A stretch of 52,528 nt of DNA from the NCBI GenBank assembly GCA_019509785.1, contig JAEKLQ010000065.1:1-52528 (forward strand), written 5' to 3'. A model generated the notes under the pieces. It was not told the origin of the DNA, did not search any database, and saw nothing but the letters and a program-made list of their open reading frames with translations. The translations under genes were made by a program, and so were the position numbers. Numbering within the stretch: position 1 is the stretch's first letter; each line of letters opens with the position of its first letter. This DNA is from Fibrobacterota bacterium (GTDB taxonomy: Bacteria; Fibrobacterota; Fibrobacteria; UBA11236). Of this stretch, positions 9,040 through 15,946 are shown piece after piece.

Positions 9040-9267
9040 ATGATCCAAGTAACGAAGCTCAACGGCGAAACCATCATGGTCAATGCGGACCATATTGAAA
9101 CCTTGGAGGCGCATCCCGACACCACCTTGGTGCTCCAGAACGAGAAACGGATCGTGATCAAGGATTCCGTGGCCGACGTGGTGCGCAAGATCATCGAGTA
9201 CCAGCGGAGCATCCGTACGGGACCGCGAATGGACGTGGGCGACGGCCCCGGCGAAGGGACGGTTTGA
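9040..9267 (+). CDS. flbD: FlbD family flagellar protein
   Basis: 75 residues. It matches the small FlbD family (PF06289; unrelated to the Caulobacter activator of the same name) in MIQVTKLNGETIMVNADHI and the IKDSVADVVRKIIEY segment, ending in a short acidic/Gly tail. FlbD sits beside flgE and the stator/switch genes in spirochaetes and clostridia. Its molecular role is not settled. Six bases separate it from fliL. Confidence 0.92.
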   Translation: MIQVTKLNGETIMVNADHIETLEAHPDTTLVLQNEKRIVIKDSVADVVRKIIEYQRSIRTGPRMDVGDGPGEGTV

Positions 9268-9273
9268 TCCGGC

Positions 9274-9954
9274 ATGGCTGAAGAGAAAACGAAGACGGAA
9301 GAGAAAGGCAAGGACGGGGCCGCCAAGGACGGGGCCGCCAAAGCCGCCAAGAAGCCGTTCAACAAGAAGATCCCCATCATCGCCGGCGTCATCGTGGCCG
9401 ATCTCCTCATCATGGGCGGATTGGGGATGTTCATCGTGGGCAAGCTCAAGAAGCCCGCCGAAGCCGATCCCGCCATCGAGGCGATCAAGAAGCAGGAAGA
9501 AGACGAGGCGGAAAAGAAACGGAGCCTCACCAAGATAGGCATGGTCCTGCCCAAGCCGCTGCCTTTCACGGTCAACGTACCGGGCGCTCCCGGCCAATCG
9601 CATTACCTGAAGTGCTCGATCCAGCTGGAGTGGGACGGCCTGGAACCGGCCGGCGGAGGCGGCGAAGGCAAAGGCCCCGGTCTCGACGAAACCGGCAAGG
9701 AAATCGAGAGGCGCATGCCCAAGATCACCGACATCATCATCAACATCCTGAGCGCCCAATCCTATGACGAACTGCTTAGGCCCGCGGGCAAGCAGAAGAT
9801 GAAAGAGGCCATCGTCACCGAGATCAACGCCATCCTGCCCGAGCCGCATATCGACCCCAAGGAGGAGGAGAAGCGGAAGAAGGATCCGCATGCCGAGCCG
9901 CCTCCATCGGGCAAGCTGCGTAACGCTTTTTTCACCGAGTTCATAGTCCAGTAG
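9274..9954 (+). CDS. fliL: Flagellar basal-body-associated protein FliL
   Basis: 226 residues. A Lys/Ala-rich cytoplasmic head (1-32) leads into one membrane segment (33-56, IPIIAGVIVADLLIMGGLG) and a periplasmic FliL domain. That domain includes PFTVNVPGAPGQSHYLKCSI and the helix region DIIINILSAQSYDELL, and ends in FFTEFIVQ. FliL rings stators and modulates torque. An insertion rich in Gly/Glu (~126-138) and a charged Lys/Glu segment (~192-215) lengthen it beyond the usual 150-180 residues. It precedes fliM by 17 bases. Confidence 0.93.
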   Translation: MAEEKTKTEEKGKDGAAKDGAAKAAKKPFNKKIPIIAGVIVADLLIMGGLGMFIVGKLKKPAEADPAIEAIKKQEEDEAEKKRSLTKIGMVLPKPLPFTVNVPGAPGQSHYLKCSIQLEWDGLEPAGGGGEGKGPGLDETGKEIERRMPKITDIIINILSAQSYDELLRPAGKQKMKEAIVTEINAILPEPHIDPKEEEKRKKDPHAEPPPSGKLRNAFFTEFIVQ

Positions 9955-9971
9955 CGGAACCTAAGGCCACC

Positions 9972-11003
9972 ATGAGCGACATCCTATCCCAGGAAGAGGT
10001 CGACGCCCTCCTCAACGCGGTTTCCACCGGGAGCCTGGTGCCGGACTCCGGTTCCGATAAGGCCTCCGGCGGCGATTCGTCCGGATCTTCGGATGACGAG
10101 CCGAGCGAGAAATCCGTCATCCTCTACGACTTCCGCCGCCCCGATCGCGTTTCCAAGGATCAGATGCGGACGCTGCAGAACCTGCACGACGGGTACGCGC
10201 GCCTGCTTTCCACCACGCTCAGCTCGTACCTGCGCACCCTGGTCGAGATCGACATCGTTTCGGTGGATCAGCTCACCTATTCCGAATTCATGATGTCCAT
10301 CAGCAACCCCAGCTGCATCTACGTCTTCCAGATGGAGCCGCTGGAAGGCGCCGCCATCTTCGAAGTCAATCCCAGCCTGGTGTTTTTCATCGTGGACCGC
10401 CTGTTCGGCGGGCAGGGCAAGCCCTCGGAACACAACCGCGAGCTTACCGATATCGAGAAGAACGTGCTCACCAAGATCGTGGAACGGGCGCTCCTCAACC
10501 TGAAAGAGGTCTGGGAGCACGTCGGCATCTTCACCCCCAAGATCGAGAGCTACGAGACCAATTCCCAGTTCGTGCAGATCGCCCCGCCCAACGAGACCGT
10601 CATCCTGATCTCGCTGGAAGTGCGGATGAAGCACGGCTCGGGACTGATCTCCCTTTGCTTCCCTTACATGCTGTTGGAATCGGTGATCACCAAGCTTTCG
10701 GGCGAATCGTGGATCTCGGGCCAACGCACCACCACCCAGGAAACGCGCCGGCTCATCGAAACCGAACTGGGAACCACGGAGCTAGGGGTTACGGCGGTGA
10801 TCGGCGACACCAGCCTTTCCATCCGCGATCTATTGCAATTGCAGAACGGCGACGTGGTGGTGCTCGACAAACTGGCGCAAACCGACCTGGCCGTGAAGGT
10901 CGGGGACAAACCGAAATTCCTGGGGAAGGTGGGGATCGTGGGCCGCAACAAGTGCATCCAGATCAACGCCCTCATCGACCGGGAGGTAGGGGAAGATGGC
11001 TGA
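9972..11003 (+). CDS. fliM: Flagellar motor switch protein FliM
   Basis: 343 residues. FliM forms the middle C-ring and receives CheY-P. The N-terminal CheY-binding motif is present (DILSQEEVDALLNAV). A Ser/Gly/Asp-rich linker runs to residue ~45. The CheC-like middle domain follows (YARLLSTTLSSYLR, LFFIVDRLFGGQG-type sequence). The C-terminal SpoA domain is at ~265-335 (TELGVTAVIGDTSL, LLQLQNGDVVVLDK). The gene overlaps the next one by 8 bases, implying translational coupling of the two switch proteins. Confidence 0.97.
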   Translation: MSDILSQEEVDALLNAVSTGSLVPDSGSDKASGGDSSGSSDDEPSEKSVILYDFRRPDRVSKDQMRTLQNLHDGYARLLSTTLSSYLRTLVEIDIVSVDQLTYSEFMMSISNPSCIYVFQMEPLEGAAIFEVNPSLVFFIVDRLFGGQGKPSEHNRELTDIEKNVLTKIVERALLNLKEVWEHVGIFTPKIESYETNSQFVQIAPPNETVILISLEVRMKHGSGLISLCFPYMLLESVITKLSGESWISGQRTTTQETRRLIETELGTTELGVTAVIGDTSLSIRDLLQLQNGDVVVLDKLAQTDLAVKVGDKPKFLGKVGIVGRNKCIQINALIDREVGEDG

Positions 11004-11958
11004 AGAAGGACCGCTGAGCCAGGCCGATATCGACGCGCTCACGGCGGGCCTGCTGGGCGACGCCGGCGGCTCCGCGTTCAATCCCGACGCCCTCCGGCCC
11101 GAGGCCGAGGTCATCCTGGAGCAGGCCGCGGCGGTGCTCGGGACCCTGCTCAACCGGCATGCCAGCATCGCCGTGCGCGATATCCGCGAGGCGGAAGCCC
11201 GCGCCCTCGCCGAAGGCTTGGACGAAGAGGGGCTTATCGTGCGGCTCGCCTTCGAACACGGCTTGCCGGGAGAACTTTGCCTGCTGGTGCGGAAGGAAAC
11301 CGCCGCGCGCCTTTCCGGGCTGATGATGGGCGGCGACGGGAACGCAGCGTACAAGGACGAAGACTCCGACGCGCTTAACGAATTCGGCAACCAGTTCATG
11401 GGGGCCCTTTGCACCGCCCTGGGCGCGCGCCACGGGACCACGGTTTCGAGCAAGCAGGCCCAGACCGCGCCCTTCGTTCCCGAAAACCCTCCCTTCGATT
11501 TGACCGGCGGCGCCATCGTGGATGCGGACTTGTCCCTGGAAGGCGCCCCGGACGCCCTTTTCCGGCTGCTGGTATCCTCCGATTTGGCCGCCAAACTGGG
11601 AGGCAACGGATCCTCGGGCTCGTCAGCGGCCGAGGAAAACCCGCTGGCCAGCCTGAGCGGCTTCGATACATCCTTGGCGCGGACCATGGAGGACAGCCCT
11701 CCCAACATCCAGATGCTCCTGGATATCAACCTCAACGTCACCATCGAACTGGGCCGCACCCGGCTTTCCATCCGCAAGATCCTGGAGTTGGGCCCGGGCT
11801 CCATCATCGAGCTCGATCGGCTGGCCGGCGAACCGGTGGATTTGCTGGTGAACGACAAGGTGGTAGCCAAGGGCGAAGTGGTGGTGGTGGACGAGTATTT
11901 CGGCATCCGCATCATCTCCCTGGTTTCCCCCGAGGAGAGGATTAAGCAGCTCAAATGA
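10996..11958 (+). CDS. fliN: Flagellar motor switch protein FliN/FliY type
   Basis: 320 residues, far longer than enteric FliN (~137). An N-terminal CheY-binding-like motif (LSQADIDALTAGLL) is followed by a CheC/FliY-like domain (~30-150, with LNEFGNQFMGALCTAL). The C-terminal FliN SpoA domain is at ~235-315 (LLDINLNVTIELGRT, ILELGPGSIIELDRLA, VVVDEYFGIRI). This architecture matches FliY of Bacillus and spirochaetes. CheC-type D/S-EXXXN-type phosphatase residues are partly visible (ALNEFGN), so CheY-P hydrolysis is possible but unproven. It overlaps both fliM and fliO. Confidence 0.93.
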   Translation: MAEEGPLSQADIDALTAGLLGDAGGSAFNPDALRPEAEVILEQAAAVLGTLLNRHASIAVRDIREAEARALAEGLDEEGLIVRLAFEHGLPGELCLLVRKETAARLSGLMMGGDGNAAYKDEDSDALNEFGNQFMGALCTALGARHGTTVSSKQAQTAPFVPENPPFDLTGGAIVDADLSLEGAPDALFRLLVSSDLAAKLGGNGSSGSSAAEENPLASLSGFDTSLARTMEDSPPNIQMLLDINLNVTIELGRTRLSIRKILELGPGSIIELDRLAGEPVDLLVNDKVVAKGEVVVVDEYFGIRIISLVSPEERIKQLK

Positions 11959-12617
11959 CGCGCGCCCGGGCCGTATTCGCCTTCGCCCTTCTCGGCGCAT
12001 CCCTATCCGTTCTCGCCGGCCAGCCCAGATCCTTGTACGCGGCGCCCGCGCGGGCCTCCGCGGCCAACGAGGCCGCCGAAGCTCCCGCGTCTTCCGCCTC
12101 CGAACCCTCTGCGCCGACTCCGGCCATGGAGGAGAAATTCCGCAAGCTCCAGCAGGAAATGCAGTCCAATCCCGCGGCGGCCCCCCCTACGTCCGGGGCC
12201 CAGGCGCCTGCCGCGGACGATGGCAGATCCGTAGGCGGGATCGCCCTGCAGATCCTCTTCGGCCTGGCCTTCGTGCTGCTTCTGGCGGTGGTTTCCATCC
12301 GCGTCCTCAAGCGTTTGCAGGGCCGCCTGCTCACGCGGCCGGGTCCCGGCGGGGACCTGCTGGAAGTGCTGGAAACCTGCCACCTAGGTCCACAACAAAA
12401 AGTGGTCGCCATACGCATGCATGACGAGATAAGCGTGCTGGGGGTGTCCAAGGAAGGCATCCGCCTGTTGACCGTTCTCAAGCATCCCGCGGAGGAAATC
12501 CGCCAGGCCCGCCAGGGGGGGAATCCCGCGGCCTTCTCGGACAACCTGAACAAGCTGCTGGAACGTTTCAAGAAACCGAAAAAGGTTTCCGACTTGCTCG
12601 ACGAGGCGCAGGCATGA
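11955..12617 (+). CDS. fliO: Flagellar biosynthesis protein FliO
   Basis: 220 residues. FliO is a chaperone for assembly of the FliP ring in the export gate. It has a signal-like N-terminus (1-~30), an Ala/Pro-rich periplasmic stretch, one membrane segment at 93-118 (GGIALQILFGLAFVLLLAVV) and a small cytoplasmic beta domain (LLEVLETCHLGPQQKVVAI, ISVLGVSKEGI). The last ~45 residues are helical and charged. It overlaps fliN by ATGA and fliP by ATGA. Divergent in sequence, so the call rests mainly on topology and context. Confidence 0.88.
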   Translation: MTRARAVFAFALLGASLSVLAGQPRSLYAAPARASAANEAAEAPASSASEPSAPTPAMEEKFRKLQQEMQSNPAAAPPTSGAQAPAADDGRSVGGIALQILFGLAFVLLLAVVSIRVLKRLQGRLLTRPGPGGDLLEVLETCHLGPQQKVVAIRMHDEISVLGVSKEGIRLLTVLKHPAEEIRQARQGGNPAAFSDNLNKLLERFKKPKKVSDLLDEAQA

Positions 12618-13477
12618 GGCCGGGCCTATCGGGATTATCGGAGCGAACCGCAGGGAACTTGAAGGAAATTTCCGGAACCGAAGCGGCCGCGAGCGGGAAC
12701 GATCGCGCAGCGATCGGAAAGGAGAGTGGTACGACCGAGAGCCAGCGCGGCGCCGCGCCGGTGAAGTCCGCGCGCTCATGGTGCCTGTCCGCCCAGGCCC
12801 AGGTCCTTCCCAAGCTTTCGGTCGGCTTCGACAAGGCCGCCGGGCCCCAGGACGTGGCCGTCACCCTCGAGTTGGTGGCGATGCTCACCGTTCTCAGCCT
12901 GGCGCCCTCCATCCTCATCATGATGACCTGCTTTACGCGCATCGTGGTGGTGCTGACGTTCCTCAAGCAGGCCTTGGGCACCCAGAACGCGCCGCCCAAC
13001 CAGATGCTGATGGGCCTTTCGCTGTTCCTGACCTTCTTCATCATGGGCCCCACCTTCAACCGGGTCAACGATGAGGCCTTGCAGCCCTACCTGGCCAAGA
13101 AGATCGATTACAAGGTGGCCATCGATAAGGGCATGGCGCCCATGCGCGAGTTCATGCTCAAGCAGGTGAACGAGAAGGACCTGGCCCTGATGGTTCGCAT
13201 CAGCCGCTCCCCCACCCCCAAGAACGTGGAGGAGCTGAGCAACACGACCCTCATTCCCGCCTTTTGCATCAGCGAGCTCCGCTCGTCCTTCATCATAGGG
13301 TTCCTCATCTACATCCCGTTTCTGGTCATCGACATGGTGGTTTCCTCCGTGCTCATGTCCATGGGCATGATGATGTTGCCTCCCGTGATGATCTCCACCC
13401 CTTTCAAACTCATCCTTTTCGTGCTGGTCGATGGTTGGAACCTGGTCATCCAGCAGTTGGTGACGAGCTTCCGCTGA
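12614..13477 (+). CDS. fliP: Flagellar export gate protein FliP
   Basis: 287 residues. FliP forms the core channel of the export gate with FliQ and FliR. Conserved blocks are clear: LTVLSLAPSILIMMTCFTRI, ALGTQNAPPNQMLMGLSLF, IPAFCISELRSSFIIGF, and MGMMMLPPVMISTPFK. The N-terminal ~70 residues are unusual: long, polar and charged (many Glu, Arg, Ser, Gly) instead of a cleavable signal peptide. The ATG overlaps the fliO stop. A GTG at 12761 is an alternative start but does not create a good signal sequence either. Confidence 0.95.
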   Translation: MRPGLSGLSERTAGNLKEISGTEAAASGNDRAAIGKESGTTESQRGAAPVKSARSWCLSAQAQVLPKLSVGFDKAAGPQDVAVTLELVAMLTVLSLAPSILIMMTCFTRIVVVLTFLKQALGTQNAPPNQMLMGLSLFLTFFIMGPTFNRVNDEALQPYLAKKIDYKVAIDKGMAPMREFMLKQVNEKDLALMVRISRSPTPKNVEELSNTTLIPAFCISELRSSFIIGFLIYIPFLVIDMVVSSVLMSMGMMMLPPVMISTPFKLILFVLVDGWNLVIQQLVTSFR

Positions 13478-13484
13478 GGTCCCG

Positions 13485-13754
13485 ATGAACGAAATCATGA
13501 TCATCGATCTGGGGCGCAAGACCCTGATGATGGTGCTGCTGCTGAGCGGCCCCATGCTGATCCTGTCCCTGGTGGTCGGCCTTGCCGTCAGCGTATTCCA
13601 GGCGGCCACGCAAATCTCGGAAATGACCCTGACCTTCATACCCAAGCTGGTGGCCATGGGGGCGGCCCTGCTTATCTTCCTGCCCTGGATGCTTCAGCTC
13701 TTCAAGGGGTTTTTCGTCGAGCTCCTGGACATGATCCCGACCCTGTTGCGATGA
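13485..13754 (+). CDS. fliQ: Flagellar export gate protein FliQ
   Basis: 89 residues, the standard length, with two membrane helices. Typical sequence includes LVVGLAVSVFQAATQISEMTL (first 20 shown elsewhere as the loop VFQAATQISE) and FIPKLVAMGAALLIFLPWML. It follows fliP by 7 bases with GAGG before the ATG. A peculiar heptamer-repeat hairpin separates it from fliR. Confidence 0.95.
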   Translation: MNEIMIIDLGRKTLMMVLLLSGPMLILSLVVGLAVSVFQAATQISEMTLTFIPKLVAMGAALLIFLPWMLQLFKGFFVELLDMIPTLLR

Positions 13755-13760
13755 GAAAAA

Positions 13761-13852
13761 AGGGTAAAGGGTAAAGGGTACAGGGTAAAGAGAGTGCAGA
13801 TTACACCTACTTCCGAAACCCTTAACCCTTTACCCTGTACCCTTAACCCTAA
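13761..13852. repeat. Telomere-like heptamer array forming a long inverted repeat
   Basis: Between fliQ and fliR lie four GGGTAAA/GGGTACA-type heptamers (13761-13790) and, after a 31-base spacer, five complementary ones (ACCCTTA, ACCCTTT, ACCCTGT, ACCCTTA, ACCCTAA; from ~13818 to 13852). The two arrays pair as a stem: 13774-13790 with 13828-13844 is a perfect 17 bp. It extends to 13768/13850 with one mismatch, and the loop is 37 bases. Composition differs sharply from the surrounding coding DNA. It resembles a dispersed REP/MITE-like element more than a terminator. Confidence 0.8.
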
Positions 13853-13858
13853 CAACGA

Positions 13859-14686
13859 ATGACCACCCCCATCCCTCCGAGTCCCTTCGACGGCATCCCC
13901 GCCCTCCAGGACTTCACCACCGGCCAAATCGAAATCTGGCTGCTGGTCCTCCTGCGGGTCAGCGTGCTGGTTTTCCTCATGCCCATCCTCATCACCGACG
14001 ACGTGCCGACGCGTTTCAAGGCGGCGCTTTCCTTCTTCCTCAGCATCATCCTCTTCCCCGCCCTTCCGCAAACCGCCATCGCCATTCCCGGCAACCTGGC
14101 GGCCTACATCTTCCTGGCCCTGAAGGAGATCTACATCGGGGCGGTGATGGGATTCGCCGGGACCTTCATCTTCGCGGGGCTGCGCTTCGCGGGCTCGTGG
14201 ATCGATTCCGAGACGGGGTTCAACATGACCCAGATCTTCAATCCCATGGCGGGGGAAGAAGATACCCCGCTGGCCCACCTGATCTTCATCTTGTTCATCC
14301 TGATGCTGTTGGCCGGCGGCGGGCACGCCTTCTACCTGCAAGCCATGGCGGAGTCCTTCCGGCTCATCCCGCTTACGAGCGCGCATATGGCCTCGGGGAA
14401 CATGGTCGCCGCCTTCGCCGCCATGACCGCCGAATCCTTCCTATTGGGGATGAAAACGGCGGCTCCCGTGATCGCCACCTTGTTCGTATCGTCCATCGCG
14501 TTGGCCATGATCGCGCGCATCATGCCGCAAATGAACGTTTGGATGGTCGGCATGCCCATGAAGATCGCCCTGGGGATGCTGACCCTCATGTTCGCCCTGC
14601 CCATGATGTGGCAGGCCTTCGCCAAGCAGCAAGCCGGGCTGCAAGCCTATTGGATCGGGCTCATGCGCCTGATGGGAGGCGCCTAA
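13859..14686 (+). CDS. fliR: Flagellar export gate protein FliR
   Basis: 275 residues with about five or six membrane segments. Conserved family features include LVLLRVSVLVFLMPIL, the LKEIYIGAVMGFAG helix, FAGSWIDSETGFNM and the loop FNPMAGEEDTPLAHL. It joins FliP and FliQ in the export gate. The start ATG lies just 6 bases after the heptamer repeat and has no strong ribosome site, so the repeat hairpin may influence its translation. The stop is immediately followed by the flhB start. Confidence 0.95.
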   Translation: MTTPIPPSPFDGIPALQDFTTGQIEIWLLVLLRVSVLVFLMPILITDDVPTRFKAALSFFLSIILFPALPQTAIAIPGNLAAYIFLALKEIYIGAVMGFAGTFIFAGLRFAGSWIDSETGFNMTQIFNPMAGEEDTPLAHLIFILFILMLLAGGGHAFYLQAMAESFRLIPLTSAHMASGNMVAAFAAMTAESFLLGMKTAAPVIATLFVSSIALAMIARIMPQMNVWMVGMPMKIALGMLTLMFALPMMWQAFAKQQAGLQAYWIGLMRLMGGA

Positions 14687-15754
14687 GTGGCCGCCGAAGA
14701 CGACGGGAAAACAGAAGACCCGACAGGCAAAAAGGTTTCCGAAGCGCGCAACAAGGGCATGATCGGCAGAAGCTCGGACTTCCAGTCCGCGCTGATCATG
14801 CTGGCGGGGACCTGCATGATCTGGATGTATTCGGATCGATTGGTCGCCGGCATGCGCAATACCATGGTGGAAAGCTTTATGGCCATCGGGAATTTCGAAT
14901 CCATCCCGGGGCGCTTCTTCTCCCTCGGCCAACAGGCCTTCATCGGGATCCTCAAGCTTCTTATCCCCGTGGTCGCGGGTATCACCCTGGTTTCGCTCAC
15001 CTCTAGCGTCGCGCAGGTGGGCCTCCTGTGGTCGTGGGAGCCGCTGGGGCCCCACTTCGGGAAGATCTTTTCCCTGAGCGGCCTGGGGAAGCTGTTCTCG
15101 CCCTCCTCCTTCGTGGAAATCCTCAAGAGCGTGGCCAAGATGCTCGTCATCGGATTGGTCGCCTACAAGGTGGTGGCCTCGCATTACGGGAAATACCTGA
15201 TGCTGGCGGACATGTCCTTGGGGCAATTCTGCCAGATGCTCTTCTCCGTAAGCGTGGAGATCATCATCAAGTCCGCGCTCGTGCTGCTGGCCATCGGCGT
15301 CGCCGACCTGGTTTACCAGAAGCGGAAGGTCCATAGCGAACTGAAGATGTCCAAATCCGAAGTGAAGGACGAGGCCAAGCAGTCCGAAGGCGATCCCCAC
15401 ATCAAGGGAAAGATCAAGACCCTGCGCCTGCAGATGCACCGCAATTTCATGATGAAGGAGTTGCCCAAGGCGACGGTGGTGATCACCAACCCCACCTTCA
15501 TCGCCATCGCCATCCGTTACCGCCAAGGCGAGGATCAGGCCCCGGTGGTGGTGGCCAAGGGTAAGCGCCTGATCGCCGAGCGCATCCGCGACATGGCCAG
15601 GAAGAACGATATCCCCATCGTGGAGGATAAGCCTTTGGCGCGCGGCATGTACGATCTGGCGGAGCCGGGCGAGCAGATTCCCGAGGAATTCTTTGCCGCG
15701 GTAGCGGAAATTTTGGCCTACGTGTACAGCCTGAAAGGGACTTCCGTGGGTTGA
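14687..15754 (+). CDS. flhB: Flagellar export switch protein FlhB
   Basis: 355 residues, GTG start preceded by GGGAGGCGCC. The N-terminus (KTEDPTGKKVSEARNKG), four membrane helices and the cytoplasmic FlhB-C domain are all present. The autocleavage site reads N268-P-T-F rather than the usual N-P-T-H, inside VVITNPTFIAIAIRY. Asn and Pro, which carry out the cleavage chemistry, are kept. Downstream DIPIVEDKPLARGMYD and EEFFAAVAEILAYVY are typical. The gene ends this transcription unit; flhA has its own promoter. Confidence 0.95.
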   Translation: MAAEDDGKTEDPTGKKVSEARNKGMIGRSSDFQSALIMLAGTCMIWMYSDRLVAGMRNTMVESFMAIGNFESIPGRFFSLGQQAFIGILKLLIPVVAGITLVSLTSSVAQVGLLWSWEPLGPHFGKIFSLSGLGKLFSPSSFVEILKSVAKMLVIGLVAYKVVASHYGKYLMLADMSLGQFCQMLFSVSVEIIIKSALVLLAIGVADLVYQKRKVHSELKMSKSEVKDEAKQSEGDPHIKGKIKTLRLQMHRNFMMKELPKATVVITNPTFIAIAIRYRQGEDQAPVVVAKGKRLIAERIRDMARKNDIPIVEDKPLARGMYDLAEPGEQIPEEFFAAVAEILAYVYSLKGTSVG

Positions 15755-15870
15755 CCGCGGCTTTACCGCTGAGGGCGGGATCGCCCAAAACAAACCGGTT
15801 GAAGGATCGCGTGAACCTTACCGGGGCTCCCGGCCTCCCCTCCCGCCCCAAATACCCCCAAGCCCCAAGT

Positions 15871-15887
15871 CCGGCATCGGGTTTGCT
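15871..15887 (+). promoter_or_regulatory. Sigma-54 (-24/-12) promoter for flhA-flhF-fliA
   Basis: CCGGCATCGGGTTTGCT has GG at 15873-15874 and GC at 15885-15886, 10 bases apart, with a consensus TTTGCT -12 half and a one-base-off -24 half. The expected start (~15898) gives a leader of about 48 bases before the flhA ATG at 15947. It lies in the only real gap (183 bases) in this part of the cluster. Confidence 0.6.
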
Positions 15888-15946
15888 CAACGGGCAGTAG
15901 GTCGATCTTCCGATCATCGGCAGTTAGCCACGGGAACTTGAGGGAT

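Noticed and set aside
13761-13852. True telomere or replication-fork element
   Set aside because: Short, internal to an operon and arranged as a hairpin; the telomere resemblance is only in the heptamer sequence.
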